A program made the position numbers and the translations under genes. 64,000 nt of DNA. Origin: Affinundibacterium nitidum. GTDB taxonomy: Bacteria > Pseudomonadota > Gammaproteobacteria > Burkholderiales > Burkholderiaceae_D. Shown piece by piece: positions 27,693 to 36,893 of the stretch (within the stretch, counting starts at the first letter, position 1; the number at the start of each line of letters is the position of its first letter). The DNA lies in NCBI RefSeq assembly GCF_014284155.1, contig NZ_JACOFZ010000002.1, forward strand, positions 468,711-532,710. Direction: 5' to 3'. The notes below the pieces were generated by a model that had not been told where the DNA came from, ran no database searches, and saw nothing but the letters and a program-made list of their open reading frames with translations.

Positions 27693-28763
27693 ATGAATGC
27701 CATGAACGACCAAGCTAGCGCTGTACGTGCCGGCGAAGAGCTTCCTATCGACAAGGTAGATGCCTTCGTCAAACAGCATGTCACTGGACTACAAGGCACA
27801 CCGGAGATCGAACAATTCGCGGGTGGCGCCTCAAATCTGACCTACTTACTGCGCTACCCCGATCGCGATTTGATTTTGCGTCGCCCACCATTCGGGCATC
27901 GCGCTAAATCGGCGCACGATATGTTACGCGAAGCGAAAATCATGCAGGCATTAAAGCCTGTCTACCCTTATGTTCCTGCGGTGATCGCGAGCTGCGATGA
28001 TGCGAGCGTGATGGATTGCGATTTCTATGTAATGGAACGTATCCACGGCATTATTCCGCGCCACAATATGCCGAAAGGCATGGTGCTCAGCGAGCAAGAA
28101 ACGCGACGCCTTTGCCTCAATGTCATCGATAAGATGATTGAGTTACACCAAATCGATTACCAAGCGGCAGGCCTAGCAGGCATCGCCAAAGGTGAAGGCT
28201 ACGTGCAACGACAAATGGATGGCTGGAGCGAGCGCTACCGCAAAGCCAAAACCGAAGACGTAGGTGACTTTGAACAAGTGATCGCTTGGCTACAAGCGAA
28301 AATGCCTGCTAAAGATGTCGCTACCTGCTTAATCCACAATGACTTCCGGTTTGATAATGTGGTGCTCAATCCCGACAACAGTAGCGAAGTGATCGGTGTC
28401 TTAGATTGGGAGATGGCGACCTTGGGCGACCCACTGATGGATCTTGGCAATACCTTGGCCTACTGGGTGCAAGCCGATGATGATGCGGTATTTCAATCGG
28501 TGCGCCGTCAACCGACACATTTGCCGGGCATGCTAAAACGCGAGGAAGTGATTGCCTATTACGGTGAGAAGACCGGCTATCGTGTCGACAATTTTGATTT
28601 CTACGCGATCTTCGGCTTATTCCGTTTAGCCGTGATCGTGCAACAAATTTACTACCGCTTCTTCCATGGCCAAACCACGAACCCAGCTTTTGCCAATTTC
28701 GGCAAAATGAGCAATTACCTTGAACAGCGTTGCCTGCGTTTGATCGCAGCATCTCGTTTATAA
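27693..28763 (+). CDS. Phosphotransferase of the aminoglycoside-kinase fold (ACAD10-like)
   Basis: 356 residues. Kinase-like motifs are the nucleotide-binding region with LTYLLRYPDRDLILRRPPFG, the catalytic loop HNDFRFDNVVLNP (Brenner-type H-x-D-x4-N) and the metal motif GVLDWEMATLGDPLMDLG. These match the APH-type domain that in ACAD10/11 phosphorylates 4-hydroxyacyl-CoA. It starts 40 bp after the acyl-CoA dehydrogenase. Antibiotic resistance is an unlikely role given this context. Confidence 0.9.
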   Translation: MNAMNDQASAVRAGEELPIDKVDAFVKQHVTGLQGTPEIEQFAGGASNLTYLLRYPDRDLILRRPPFGHRAKSAHDMLREAKIMQALKPVYPYVPAVIASCDDASVMDCDFYVMERIHGIIPRHNMPKGMVLSEQETRRLCLNVIDKMIELHQIDYQAAGLAGIAKGEGYVQRQMDGWSERYRKAKTEDVGDFEQVIAWLQAKMPAKDVATCLIHNDFRFDNVVLNPDNSSEVIGVLDWEMATLGDPLMDLGNTLAYWVQADDDAVFQSVRRQPTHLPGMLKREEVIAYYGEKTGYRVDNFDFYAIFGLFRLAVIVQQIYYRFFHGQTTNPAFANFGKMSNYLEQRCLRLIAASRL

Positions 28764-28778
28764 GACACGAGGGCAACG

Positions 28779-29480
28779 ATGGGTAGCATTTATCTGATTC
28801 GTCACGGTCAAGCGAGTTTTGATGCGGATGACTATGATCAGCTCTCGCCTTTGGGCATAGAGCAGTCACGCTTGCTCGGCACTTGGATGCGTAGCATGGG
28901 CTATGCACCCGATAGCATAATCTGCGGCAGCGCCAAGCGCCACAAGCAAACGGCGCAAGCCTGCCTACAAGCTTGGCGCGAGGACCTCAATCAGCACCCC
29001 GAAGAGAGTTGGCTCATCGATGCTGGCTTTGATGAATTTGATCATCAAGAAGTCTTGCTCAAGCAATGCCCGCAGTTTGCCGACTTTGCCGAACTCAAAC
29101 AATTCGTTGCCGCACAAACCCATCCACGACGCGCTTTTCAGGAACTATTTACTGCAGCGGTCAATCGTTGGATCAGTGGTGAGTATGCCGACTATAGTGA
29201 AACTTGGATTCACTTTCAGCAACGATGCCGCGCTGCATTGGAACGTGCCTGTGCCACGGAAGGCAAGATATGGATCTTCACTTCGGGCGGCACCATTTCT
29301 GCGCTTTTACAGCAAGTGCTTGGCATAAGTGACGAGCGCATCTTTGATTTGAACGCCACTTTGATCAATGCAGGTGTGACGCGTCTGCATTATCGTCCAA
29401 GCAAGATCAGTTTAAGTTATTTAAATAGCAACACGCACTTGGAAATGCATCAAGCGCCTGCGCTGCTCAGTTACCGATAA
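28779..29480 (+). CDS. Histidine phosphatase family protein
   Basis: 233 residues with the RHG motif at 8-10 (YLIRHGQASFD), the conserved SPLGIEQSRLLG, and the second catalytic region FTSGGTISALLQ, where the usual GH is replaced by GG at this point. A GAGGG ribosome-binding site lies 7 bp upstream. It belongs to the phosphoglycerate-mutase-like superfamily. In this operon it may act on a phosphorylated intermediate, but the replaced second His leaves activity uncertain. Confidence 0.88.
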   Translation: MGSIYLIRHGQASFDADDYDQLSPLGIEQSRLLGTWMRSMGYAPDSIICGSAKRHKQTAQACLQAWREDLNQHPEESWLIDAGFDEFDHQEVLLKQCPQFADFAELKQFVAAQTHPRRAFQELFTAAVNRWISGEYADYSETWIHFQQRCRAALERACATEGKIWIFTSGGTISALLQQVLGISDERIFDLNATLINAGVTRLHYRPSKISLSYLNSNTHLEMHQAPALLSYR

Positions 29481-29514
29481 CCCCACTTTTTATGTTTAAG
29501 TATTGGAGCACAGA

Positions 29515-30357
29515 TTGAAAGACCTCAAGAATAAAATCGCCGTGATTACCGGTGCAGCAGAAGGAATCGGCAAAGCAATCGCCGTCGCTGCCGCCACGCA
29601 AGGGATGAAACTAGTATTGGCCGATATCAGCGCTAGCAAACTTGACGCCACTGTACAAGAATTCAAAACAAATGGCACCGAAGTGATCGGTGTGGTGACC
29701 GATGTTGCGAGCGAAGCGGCAATCGAGCATCTCGCTCACCAAGCCTTCAACGAATTTGGCAATGTTCATCTCTTGGTCAACAATGCTGGCGTCGCCTTCA
29801 CCAAAGCCGCATGGGAAACCACTGCCCAAGATTGGGAGTGGATTATGGGCGTCAATCTGTATGGTGTGACACACGCACTGCGCGCCTTCATTCCACGTAT
29901 GCTAGCAAACGGAGAAGAAGGGCACATCGTCAATACGGCATCGATGGCAGGCATGATATCCGCCCCCGCTTTAGCGGCTTATAACGTCAGTAAATTTGGT
30001 GTCGTCACCTTATCGGAAGGCTTGTATCACGATCTCACACTACGTCAAAGTAAACTCGGTGTGTCCGTACTGTGCCCAAGTTGGGTTAACACGCGCATCA
30101 TCGAATCCGAACGCAATCGCGATGCATCGCAACGCACAAATGTCGATAAGCTCGAACGCATCTCTGCCAAAGCCAGCGCGAACATCATGAAAGCAGTGCA
30201 AAATGGCTTAACGCCTGAAGAGGTGGCAAAGCAAGTTATCGATGCAGTGCAAGCCAATCAATTCTATATTTTGACGCACGCAGACTCGCATGCGGCCGTC
30301 AATGTACGCGCTCAAGACATCTTATTAAACCGGCAGCCAAGCTTGATGCCGATTTAG
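29515..30357 (+). CDS. SDR-family oxidoreductase
   Basis: The start chosen is TTG at 29515, because GGAG at 29506-29509 is correctly spaced for it and gives the family-like N-terminus MKDLKNKIAVITG. A TTG at 29503 would place that site inside the gene. The 280-residue protein has the cofactor motif TGAAEGIG, the NNAG strand, a catalytic S (NTASMAG) and Y-x3-K in AAYNVSKFG. It is a classical short-chain dehydrogenase, probably oxidising a hydroxyacyl product. It is the last gene of the operon. Confidence 0.92.
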   Translation: MKDLKNKIAVITGAAEGIGKAIAVAAATQGMKLVLADISASKLDATVQEFKTNGTEVIGVVTDVASEAAIEHLAHQAFNEFGNVHLLVNNAGVAFTKAAWETTAQDWEWIMGVNLYGVTHALRAFIPRMLANGEEGHIVNTASMAGMISAPALAAYNVSKFGVVTLSEGLYHDLTLRQSKLGVSVLCPSWVNTRIIESERNRDASQRTNVDKLERISAKASANIMKAVQNGLTPEEVAKQVIDAVQANQFYILTHADSHAAVNVRAQDILLNRQPSLMPI

Positions 30358-30605
30358 CATCAATAACTTCTATTTCATTTTCAAAGCTCTTTTCTTTGAC
30401 AAGGGAAGAGCGATTCTTGAAATACTATTTCCTCAATATTTGCAAAAAACGTACGTTAACGGCGCTGAATTTCACCGAATCAGTGCTGTATTGGCACTTT
30501 CTGAGCTCGATTCTTGAGAGCAAGTAAGAAACTGCCTTATGATACCTATTGCTGTATCTGTGGTTTTCCGTCTGGCACTTCCCTACGTCTCCCAGGATAA
30601 GCATC

Positions 30606-32990
30606 GTGCGTATTCGGCATTTACAAACAAGGATCATCATTGCCTTTTCGGCCTTGCTCTTAATCGTGCAGGTGGTCTCGCTCGTATTTGTGAATAGCTT
30701 TATTTCGAAGAGCGCCAATAAAGATATCGAACACAATTTGTTATCCGGTGAAAAGATCTTCAATTCTATCCGCGCCGATAACACCAAATGGCTGACACAG
30801 TCGGCCGGGATCCTCACTTCAGATTTCGCTTTCGTCAAAGCTGTCGCCACTGGCGATCGTAACACCATCGTTTCTGTTCTACAAAATCACGGCGGGCGGA
30901 TTAATGCGGATATCGCGATGTTGGTCGGTACTGACAATACCTTGGTCGCCGACACCCTCAAACAGAGCCGAGCAGGTCAAGCTTTTGCATTCCCTCAGCT
31001 CATTAAATTGGCTGAACAAAATGGACAAACAAGTTCGGTCGTCATGTTCGATGGTAAGTTGTATCAACTTGTTGTCGTACCTGTGATGGCCCCCTTACCA
31101 GTGGCATGGCTAGCATTAGGGTTTGTCATTGACGACAAGTTCGCGGCAAACTTGAAATCACTGACAGGCCTAGAAGTCTCATTTATGGCCCCCAATGCCG
31201 TGGGTGGCAAACTCCAATTATTGGCAAGCACCCTGCCGACAGACAGCGCGGCAACTCTCCCTCGCGATATCGCATTGGTGGCTGGGGATATCGATGCCTA
31301 TGTGAAAGTGACCTCATTAGCCAATGAAGATTATCTGACCCGGATCTCGCGCCTCAAATTAAGTGCAGATATCGAAGCGGTGACAGTACTTCAGCAATCA
31401 CTCGATATCGTTTTAGCGCCATTACGTCGTCTGCAGATGATCTTAATACTTCTCGGCGTGCTGGCACTCGGTGCGACACTGGCTGCCTCTTTCCGGATCG
31501 CACGCAATATTACCCGCCCTTTACGCGATCTAAGCACCGTGACGGAAGATATTGAAAGAGGTAACTACAAACAAAGCAAAGTACTGGCACCCGATGATGA
31601 AATTGGTCAACTAGCCTCGGCCATTCACAACATGGCGCAAGGGATTGCGGTTCGCGAGGAACGCATCAGTGAATTAGCCTATCGCGATGGTTTGACAGGC
31701 CTCGCGAATCGTACAGCATTTTCTCAAACCCTTGATCAAACGATCGACGACGCACAGCGACGGGTTGGCAATGCGCACGCATTCTCAGTTCTGCTGATGG
31801 ACATTGATCGTTTTAAAGATGTGAACGACATTTTAGGCCACCATATTGGTGACATGTTACTTAAAGAAATTGTACAAAGGTTGCAGCACGAAGTTAGCAC
31901 CGAATTCAATCTGATTGCTAGGCTTGGAGGTGATGAATTTGGCATGCTCTTATGCGGCCAAGAACCAGGACGTGCCATTGGTTTAGCGGCGCAGATTCGC
32001 GAAGCATTAGACCGCCCTATCCTACTTGAAGGTCATCAAGTGATTGCCAGTGGAAGTATCGGTGTTGTCCACTATCCCTTGCATGGAAATCAGCAGAACG
32101 CATTATTGCGCCATGCTGAGTTAGCCATGTATACAGCTAAACGCAGTAATAGTGGATATGTGGTGTACGACCCTGCGCTTAAAGCGCATACACAACAAAA
32201 TCTTTCGCTTCTTGCGGAATTACGCCATGCGATTGAACACGATGAGCTTAAACTTTACTACCAACCGAAAGTGAAGCTTAAAGACAATACGATCAGCGAA
32301 GTCGAGGCGTTAATCCGCTGGATCCACCCCAAACGTGGCGTGATACCACCTGATCAATTTATTCCCTTCGCTGAAAGTACTGGCTTTATCGGCATCATCA
32401 CCGAGTGGGTGATTCAACAAGCATTACACCAACGCCGGGCGTGGCAAGAAAAAGCACTGCCATTAACGATCTCGATCAATATTTCTGCGCGCGATTTACT
32501 CAATCCTAAACTACCTAGTGTGTTTTCTGAACTAATGAATCGTTACCAAGCTGAGCCGCATTGGCTAAGCTTAGAAATTACCGAGAGCGCAATCATGACC
32601 GACCCTAAGAGTGCTTTGGAGGTATTGAATCAATTACGTATCAAAGGCCTGCGCATGTCTATCGATGATTTTGGTACAGGCTACTCTTCTTTGGCCTATC
32701 TCAAGAAGCTCCCCGTCAACGAGCTTAAAATTGATAAATCATTCATTACCGACATGGAGAACAATCCTGATGATGCTGTCATTGTACGTTCGACCATTGA
32801 CCTTGGACATAATATGGGATTAACTGTCATTGCTGAAGGAGTGGAAAATCAAGCAACTTGGGATGCCTTAGCCCACATGGGTTGCGATGCGATTCAAGGC
32901 TATTTCGTCAGCCGACCGCTCGCGGCCGAGACGTTGGAAAACTGGTTACAAACCTCGCATTGGAAATTTAAAGAAGACCATCATGCCTAA
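30606..32990 (+). CDS. Membrane-bound GGDEF-EAL protein with periplasmic sensor and HAMP
   Basis: The start chosen is GTG at 30606 (AGGA at 30594-30597, 8 bp away), giving 794 residues. There is a first membrane helix (IIIAFSALLLIVQVVSLVFV), a periplasmic Cache-like sensor to about residue 275, a second helix (LILLGVLALGATLAASF), a HAMP domain (ITRPLRDLSTVTEDIERGNY), then GGDEF with the intact motif RLGGDEF and EAL with EVEALIRW and the downstream DDFGTGYSSL loop. Both catalytic motifs are intact, so it may make or break cyclic di-GMP. The stop overlaps the start of the next gene by 8 bp, so translation is coupled to a predicted outer-membrane barrel. Confidence 0.92.
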   Translation: MRIRHLQTRIIIAFSALLLIVQVVSLVFVNSFISKSANKDIEHNLLSGEKIFNSIRADNTKWLTQSAGILTSDFAFVKAVATGDRNTIVSVLQNHGGRINADIAMLVGTDNTLVADTLKQSRAGQAFAFPQLIKLAEQNGQTSSVVMFDGKLYQLVVVPVMAPLPVAWLALGFVIDDKFAANLKSLTGLEVSFMAPNAVGGKLQLLASTLPTDSAATLPRDIALVAGDIDAYVKVTSLANEDYLTRISRLKLSADIEAVTVLQQSLDIVLAPLRRLQMILILLGVLALGATLAASFRIARNITRPLRDLSTVTEDIERGNYKQSKVLAPDDEIGQLASAIHNMAQGIAVREERISELAYRDGLTGLANRTAFSQTLDQTIDDAQRRVGNAHAFSVLLMDIDRFKDVNDILGHHIGDMLLKEIVQRLQHEVSTEFNLIARLGGDEFGMLLCGQEPGRAIGLAAQIREALDRPILLEGHQVIASGSIGVVHYPLHGNQQNALLRHAELAMYTAKRSNSGYVVYDPALKAHTQQNLSLLAELRHAIEHDELKLYYQPKVKLKDNTISEVEALIRWIHPKRGVIPPDQFIPFAESTGFIGIITEWVIQQALHQRRAWQEKALPLTISINISARDLLNPKLPSVFSELMNRYQAEPHWLSLEITESAIMTDPKSALEVLNQLRIKGLRMSIDDFGTGYSSLAYLKKLPVNELKIDKSFITDMENNPDDAVIVRSTIDLGHNMGLTVIAEGVENQATWDALAHMGCDAIQGYFVSRPLAAETLENWLQTSHWKFKEDHHA

Positions 32991-33864
32991 TTTTCGTCTC
33001 ATCTGTACGCTACTGGCGACTAGTTCACTCACTTTAATATCAAACGCAGCAGCTGACGATTTCGCTAATTTTGAAAGTCGTATCAAACATGACGACAACG
33101 TCGGCAATTCGCGGGTTCGTTATGCCGTGACCGATACTGTTGTCGCCAACACGCTTCGATTTGGACGCATTATTGATATCGGTGAAGATCCGTATCTGTT
33201 AACTTTCAATGGCAAGCTCAACAATCAAACCTATCATCGCTTAGATGGACTGAACCAACTTGCTGTGGGCGTAGGCGTCGATCTCAAAAAGAAATTGGGT
33301 CTAGGGCCTTATGCCCCCATCGTCGCGGCGAACATCAACTTTGAACGTCAACAGTTTCAGCAGGAAGATAAGAATCTGAACGTGCAAGTGCTCGAGCTAC
33401 GCGCTAGTAAACGCGTATGGGATGAATTAAATCTGAGCATACACGCTTCCACTGAGCGGCGACATGCAGCGGACAATAACAGTGTAAAACCAGGGCTATC
33501 GGGTGCAGTGTACGACGGCAGCAATCGACAACTTAGCTTAAACGCAGATTACACCTGTTGGGCAAACAGTATTTTGTCGCTGCAATACAGTATTCGTCGC
33601 GGTGATTTAGTGGTATCGACGATTACCAATTCAGCCGCGATAATTAATGTAGCGAAAGCGATTCGTCCCGATCCCGCCTTTGGCTCCGATCGCGACGCCT
33701 ATAAAGTGGAAGGAGAAATTAAGTCTCTTGGCTTAAGCTTTACCTATCCTTTAACCGCTCGATGGGAATTACAGCTCGATAGGCAACAGCACCAGTCGAC
33801 CGTAGTCAACGGCGTTAAGTATGATCGACACGCGTATAGCTTAGCCGCGCGTTACCAATTTTAA
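32983..33864 (+). CDS. Predicted outer-membrane beta-barrel protein of unknown function
   Basis: The start chosen is ATG at 32983, which overlaps the GGDEF-EAL stop by 8 bp and gives a proper signal peptide (MPNFRLICTLLATSSLTLI, cleavage near NAAA). The 96-bp longer form has no signal peptide. The 293-residue mature chain alternates polar and hydrophobic residues in many short strands (for example WDELNLSIHAS, RWELQLDRQQ) and ends in a C-terminal Phe (AARYQF), the usual outer-membrane insertion signal. No family was recognised. Genetic coupling to a cyclic-di-GMP enzyme and a cupredoxin suggests a shared envelope function. Confidence 0.75.
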   Translation: MPNFRLICTLLATSSLTLISNAAADDFANFESRIKHDDNVGNSRVRYAVTDTVVANTLRFGRIIDIGEDPYLLTFNGKLNNQTYHRLDGLNQLAVGVGVDLKKKLGLGPYAPIVAANINFERQQFQQEDKNLNVQVLELRASKRVWDELNLSIHASTERRHAADNNSVKPGLSGAVYDGSNRQLSLNADYTCWANSILSLQYSIRRGDLVVSTITNSAAIINVAKAIRPDPAFGSDRDAYKVEGEIKSLGLSFTYPLTARWELQLDRQQHQSTVVNGVKYDRHAYSLAARYQF

Positions 33865-33871
33865 AACGGTC

Positions 33872-34570
33872 ATGTTCATGGCAACGAGTATCGCTTGGTC
33901 GAAACGAAGTATGAAGTCCTACATCTACAACAGCCTAGGTATATGCGCGTGGTTCCTGTACTCATTGAACGCGTACGCTGGTGATTTGAAAATCAAAGTA
34001 CTCGATCAAAAAGGGAAGTCTGTGGAAGATGCCATAGTATTAGCGACGCCAACGGACCTCAGTAAAATCTCGAAAGCGAAAATCAAAGACGAGGTAATCG
34101 ATCAAATCGACAAAGAATTCGTCCCCTTTGTCAAACCGGTGTTTGTCGGTTCGAAAGTATTCTTTCCGAACAAAGATGACGTTCGCCATCATGTCTATTC
34201 GTTCTCAACAGCGAAAACCTTCGAGCTACAACTTTACTCTGGGAAGACTGCGCCACCTGTGGTATTAGACAAAGCCGGCATCGTCGTTTTGGGCTGCAAT
34301 ATTCACGACTGGATGTTGAGTTATATCTATGTCGCCGAGACACCCTATTTTGCAAAATCGGACAAGGATGGGAACACCCATCTGAGCGAGTTACCAAGCG
34401 GTGAATATACGCTAAAGATTTGGCACCCGAGTATGGGAATGATGTCAGGGGAATTAGGCAATCATGTTTCTATCCAAGACAACACAAGCCAAAAACTAGA
34501 TTGGACAATTGCGGTCAAACCTATCATTCGAATTCCAAGAAAAACACCAACACAAAATAACGGATACTAA
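33872..34570 (+). CDS. Periplasmic cupredoxin-like protein (methylamine-utilisation-like)
   Basis: Up to 232 residues; ATG at 33911 is an equally possible start that would give a cleaner signal peptide (MKSYIYNSLGICAWFLY...), and neither has a convincing ribosome-binding site. The mature part has a plastocyanin-type fold with likely type-1 copper ligands: H in VRHHVYSFS, and C, H and M in LGCNIHDWM. A CarboxypepD_reg-like strand set (DKDGNTHLSELPSGEYTLKIWHPSMG) follows. Relatives are often annotated methylamine utilisation protein, although no mau genes are nearby. It lies 7 bp after the barrel gene. Confidence 0.82.
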   Translation: MFMATSIAWSKRSMKSYIYNSLGICAWFLYSLNAYAGDLKIKVLDQKGKSVEDAIVLATPTDLSKISKAKIKDEVIDQIDKEFVPFVKPVFVGSKVFFPNKDDVRHHVYSFSTAKTFELQLYSGKTAPPVVLDKAGIVVLGCNIHDWMLSYIYVAETPYFAKSDKDGNTHLSELPSGEYTLKIWHPSMGMMSGELGNHVSIQDNTSQKLDWTIAVKPIIRIPRKTPTQNNGY

Positions 34571-34579
34571 GCAAGATTT

Positions 34580-35176
34580 CTACTCGGGAGCCACCTGCAA
34601 AGCTTCTAGGAACCGGGCCACCATATTGTAAGCAGCAATCACTCCCACTAACTCAACCTGTTGTGTTGGGTCAGGCAATACAGCTTGCAAACGCCGAAAA
34701 CTCGCATCACTAACTTGCACTTGCAACGTCATTTCACGGGCCAAAGCGATGACACTCGCTTCCGCTTCAGTAAACTCCAACGCACCATTCTCCGACTTTA
34801 ACTGAGGCTCAACATGTGCCCAACGATGTAAAGCATCAAGTTTGGCTTGTGTACCGCCCGCACTGAGGTACTCGGGTGCATGTTGGGAATATTCATACGG
34901 GGCATTCGTCAAAATCGCCACTGCGCAAATGGCTAACTCACGCCACTCTGCATTCAGAGATAAACGATTACGAACCGCCCCCAGAAAATGATTCCACCCT
35001 GTCGCGTAGGCTGGGCTATTTAAGAGCATGCGATCAAGATTTAGCAACTGACCACCACGACGTTGGCGAATGGCATCAACCACGTCGGCCGGTCCGAGCG
35101 CAGCATCATCCTGATGGGGAATACGTCTACCGCTCACCGATGTCGAGTTGTGCAAAGGGCTCTCTGTCTGACTCAT
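34580..35176 (-). CDS. Carboxymuconolactone decarboxylase-family protein
   Basis: 198 residues in the CMD/AhpD-like fold: RLSLNAEWRELAICAVAILTNAPYEYSQHAPEYL contains the conserved E, Y and H of the family, but the C-x2-C redox motif of AhpD is absent, so peroxidase activity of the AhpD kind is unlikely. It is the last gene of the minus-strand ABC-transporter operon, 15 bp after the ATPase gene, suggesting a role in degrading the imported compound. Confidence 0.85.
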   Translation of the reverse strand: MSQTESPLHNSTSVSGRRIPHQDDAALGPADVVDAIRQRRGGQLLNLDRMLLNSPAYATGWNHFLGAVRNRLSLNAEWRELAICAVAILTNAPYEYSQHAPEYLSAGGTQAKLDALHRWAHVEPQLKSENGALEFTEAEASVIALAREMTLQVQVSDASFRRLQAVLPDPTQQVELVGVIAAYNMVARFLEALQVAPE

Positions 35177-35191
35177 ATTGAATTCCCTATC

Positions 35192-35989
35192 TCAATCAAC
35201 CGCTGCCGCCACCATTTCGGCTTGCTGATGACGTTGTTGCTCTTCCATAACGAGCATCCCCAACTCGCGTTTCAGAGCATTAAACTCCGCAGAAGCTGGA
35301 TCACGTAGACGAGGCAGGTCAATCAACATATCACGTTTAATCGTGCCAGGACGGTAAGTCATCACAATGATGCGATCAGCCAAATAGATCGCCTCTTCGA
35401 TACTGTGCGTCACGAAGATAACTGTTTTACCGAGCTCAGACCAAATCCGTAACAGTTCATCCTGTAGGCTACGGCGGGTCAAGGCGTCTAGCGCACCAAA
35501 AGGTTCATCCATCAAAAGTATGGGGGAATCCAAAGCTAAGACACGAGCGATGGCGACACGTTGACGCATACCACCTGAGAGGTCTTTGGGGTAACGTTGA
35601 CGGAAGTCGCTTAAGCCTAACTTTTGCAACAGCGTACTCACTGTTTGTTCAATCTGCGCTTTCGACTGTCCTTTAATTTCAAGCCCGAAAGCGATGTTTT
35701 TTTCGACCGTCATCCAAGGAAATAAAGCATACTCTTGGAACACCATGCCGCGCTCTGGCCCAGGCCCGCTGACCACTTTACCATCAGCTGCAATTGTTCC
35801 ACTACTTGGTAGAGAAAAGCCCGCAATGGCATTCAGCAAAGTCGATTTACCACAACCCGATGGGCCAAGCAGGCACACAAATTGTCCGCTCGCGATCTCC
35901 AGATTGATGTCTTTCAGTGCCACGACTTCACGATCATCGCTCGCAAAAATTTTATTCACATCCTGAATTTGTATACTGGCTGCACTCAT
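35192..35989 (-). CDS. NitT/TauT-type ABC transporter ATP-binding protein
   Basis: 265 residues with Walker A GPSGCGKST, Q-loop, signature LSGGMRQRV, Walker B ILLMDEPFGALD and the switch His in VTHSIEEA. It resembles SsuB/TauB. It follows the permease by 1 bp. Energises uptake together with the permease and binding protein upstream. Confidence 0.95.
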   Translation of the reverse strand: MSAASIQIQDVNKIFASDDREVVALKDINLEIASGQFVCLLGPSGCGKSTLLNAIAGFSLPSSGTIAADGKVVSGPGPERGMVFQEYALFPWMTVEKNIAFGLEIKGQSKAQIEQTVSTLLQKLGLSDFRQRYPKDLSGGMRQRVAIARVLALDSPILLMDEPFGALDALTRRSLQDELLRIWSELGKTVIFVTHSIEEAIYLADRIIVMTYRPGTIKRDMLIDLPRLRDPASAEFNALKRELGMLVMEEQQRHQQAEMVAAAVD

Positions 35990-35990
35990 C

Positions 35991-36818
35991 TTAATGCTCC
36001 AATCCGCGATGCCAACGCAGTAAATAATTGTTCAAACGCGAGACGACAAGGTCGATAATTAAACCCCACAATCCAATCGTGATCATGCCGGCAATAATCT
36101 TGTCCGACCAAAAGTACTCACGCGCCTCCAATATCCTAAATCCCAAGCCGTTATTTACCGCAATCATTTCAGAGACGATCACAACAATAAAGGCGGTACC
36201 AATGCCAATGCGTACGCCGGACAAAATATAAGGCACCGCTGCTGGCAGGATCACTCGCGAAAACAAAGTAAATTGATTCGCACCAAGATTGCGTGCAGCG
36301 CGGATATAGATGCCGTCCACTTGACGCACACCGGCTATGGTATTGATCAATACTGGGAAAAAAGCTCCAATCGCGATTAAAAAAATCGCGGGTGGATTAC
36401 CTAAACCAAACCATAAAATCGATAGCGGTATATAGGCAATTGGTGGAATCGGTCTTAAGACTTGCATCAGAGGATTAAACAAAGCAAAAGCACGTTGACT
36501 TGCCCCCATCACTAAACCTAAAGGAAGAGCTAAGCCCGCGCCAATGCAAAAGCCGACCATCACGCGATACATACTACCCATGGAATCGACAATTAACTCA
36601 CCCGACATGGCCCAAGCGAACCAACTGCCCCCGGCTTCGGCAAAACTGGTTTGTGGTAAGAGATAAGTAATCCAACGTTGTACCACCGCCGACGGCGAAG
36701 GTAAGACGTGCGGATTCACCCATTCCCGCATGGACGCGGTCTGCCATATTGCGATCAGTAGCACCGGCACGATCATGCCGGTGAGTACGCTACGCCATCG
36801 CTTCATTACTGTATTCAA
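35991..36818 (-). CDS. NitT/TauT-type ABC transporter permease
   Basis: 275 residues, about six membrane helices, with the EAA-type loop AARNLGANQFTLFSRVILPAAVPYILSG that contacts the ATPase. It resembles SsuC/TauC permeases. It lies between the binding-protein and ATPase genes of the operon. Confidence 0.94.
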   Translation of the reverse strand: MNTVMKRWRSVLTGMIVPVLLIAIWQTASMREWVNPHVLPSPSAVVQRWITYLLPQTSFAEAGGSWFAWAMSGELIVDSMGSMYRVMVGFCIGAGLALPLGLVMGASQRAFALFNPLMQVLRPIPPIAYIPLSILWFGLGNPPAIFLIAIGAFFPVLINTIAGVRQVDGIYIRAARNLGANQFTLFSRVILPAAVPYILSGVRIGIGTAFIVVIVSEMIAVNNGLGFRILEAREYFWSDKIIAGMITIGLWGLIIDLVVSRLNNYLLRWHRGLEH

Positions 36819-36893
36819 TGTCTCACTCCTCGAGCTCCGATTTCAATTTCATGTGAAACGGTCGCACTTAGTTTATGTTTTCAACGATCATGC

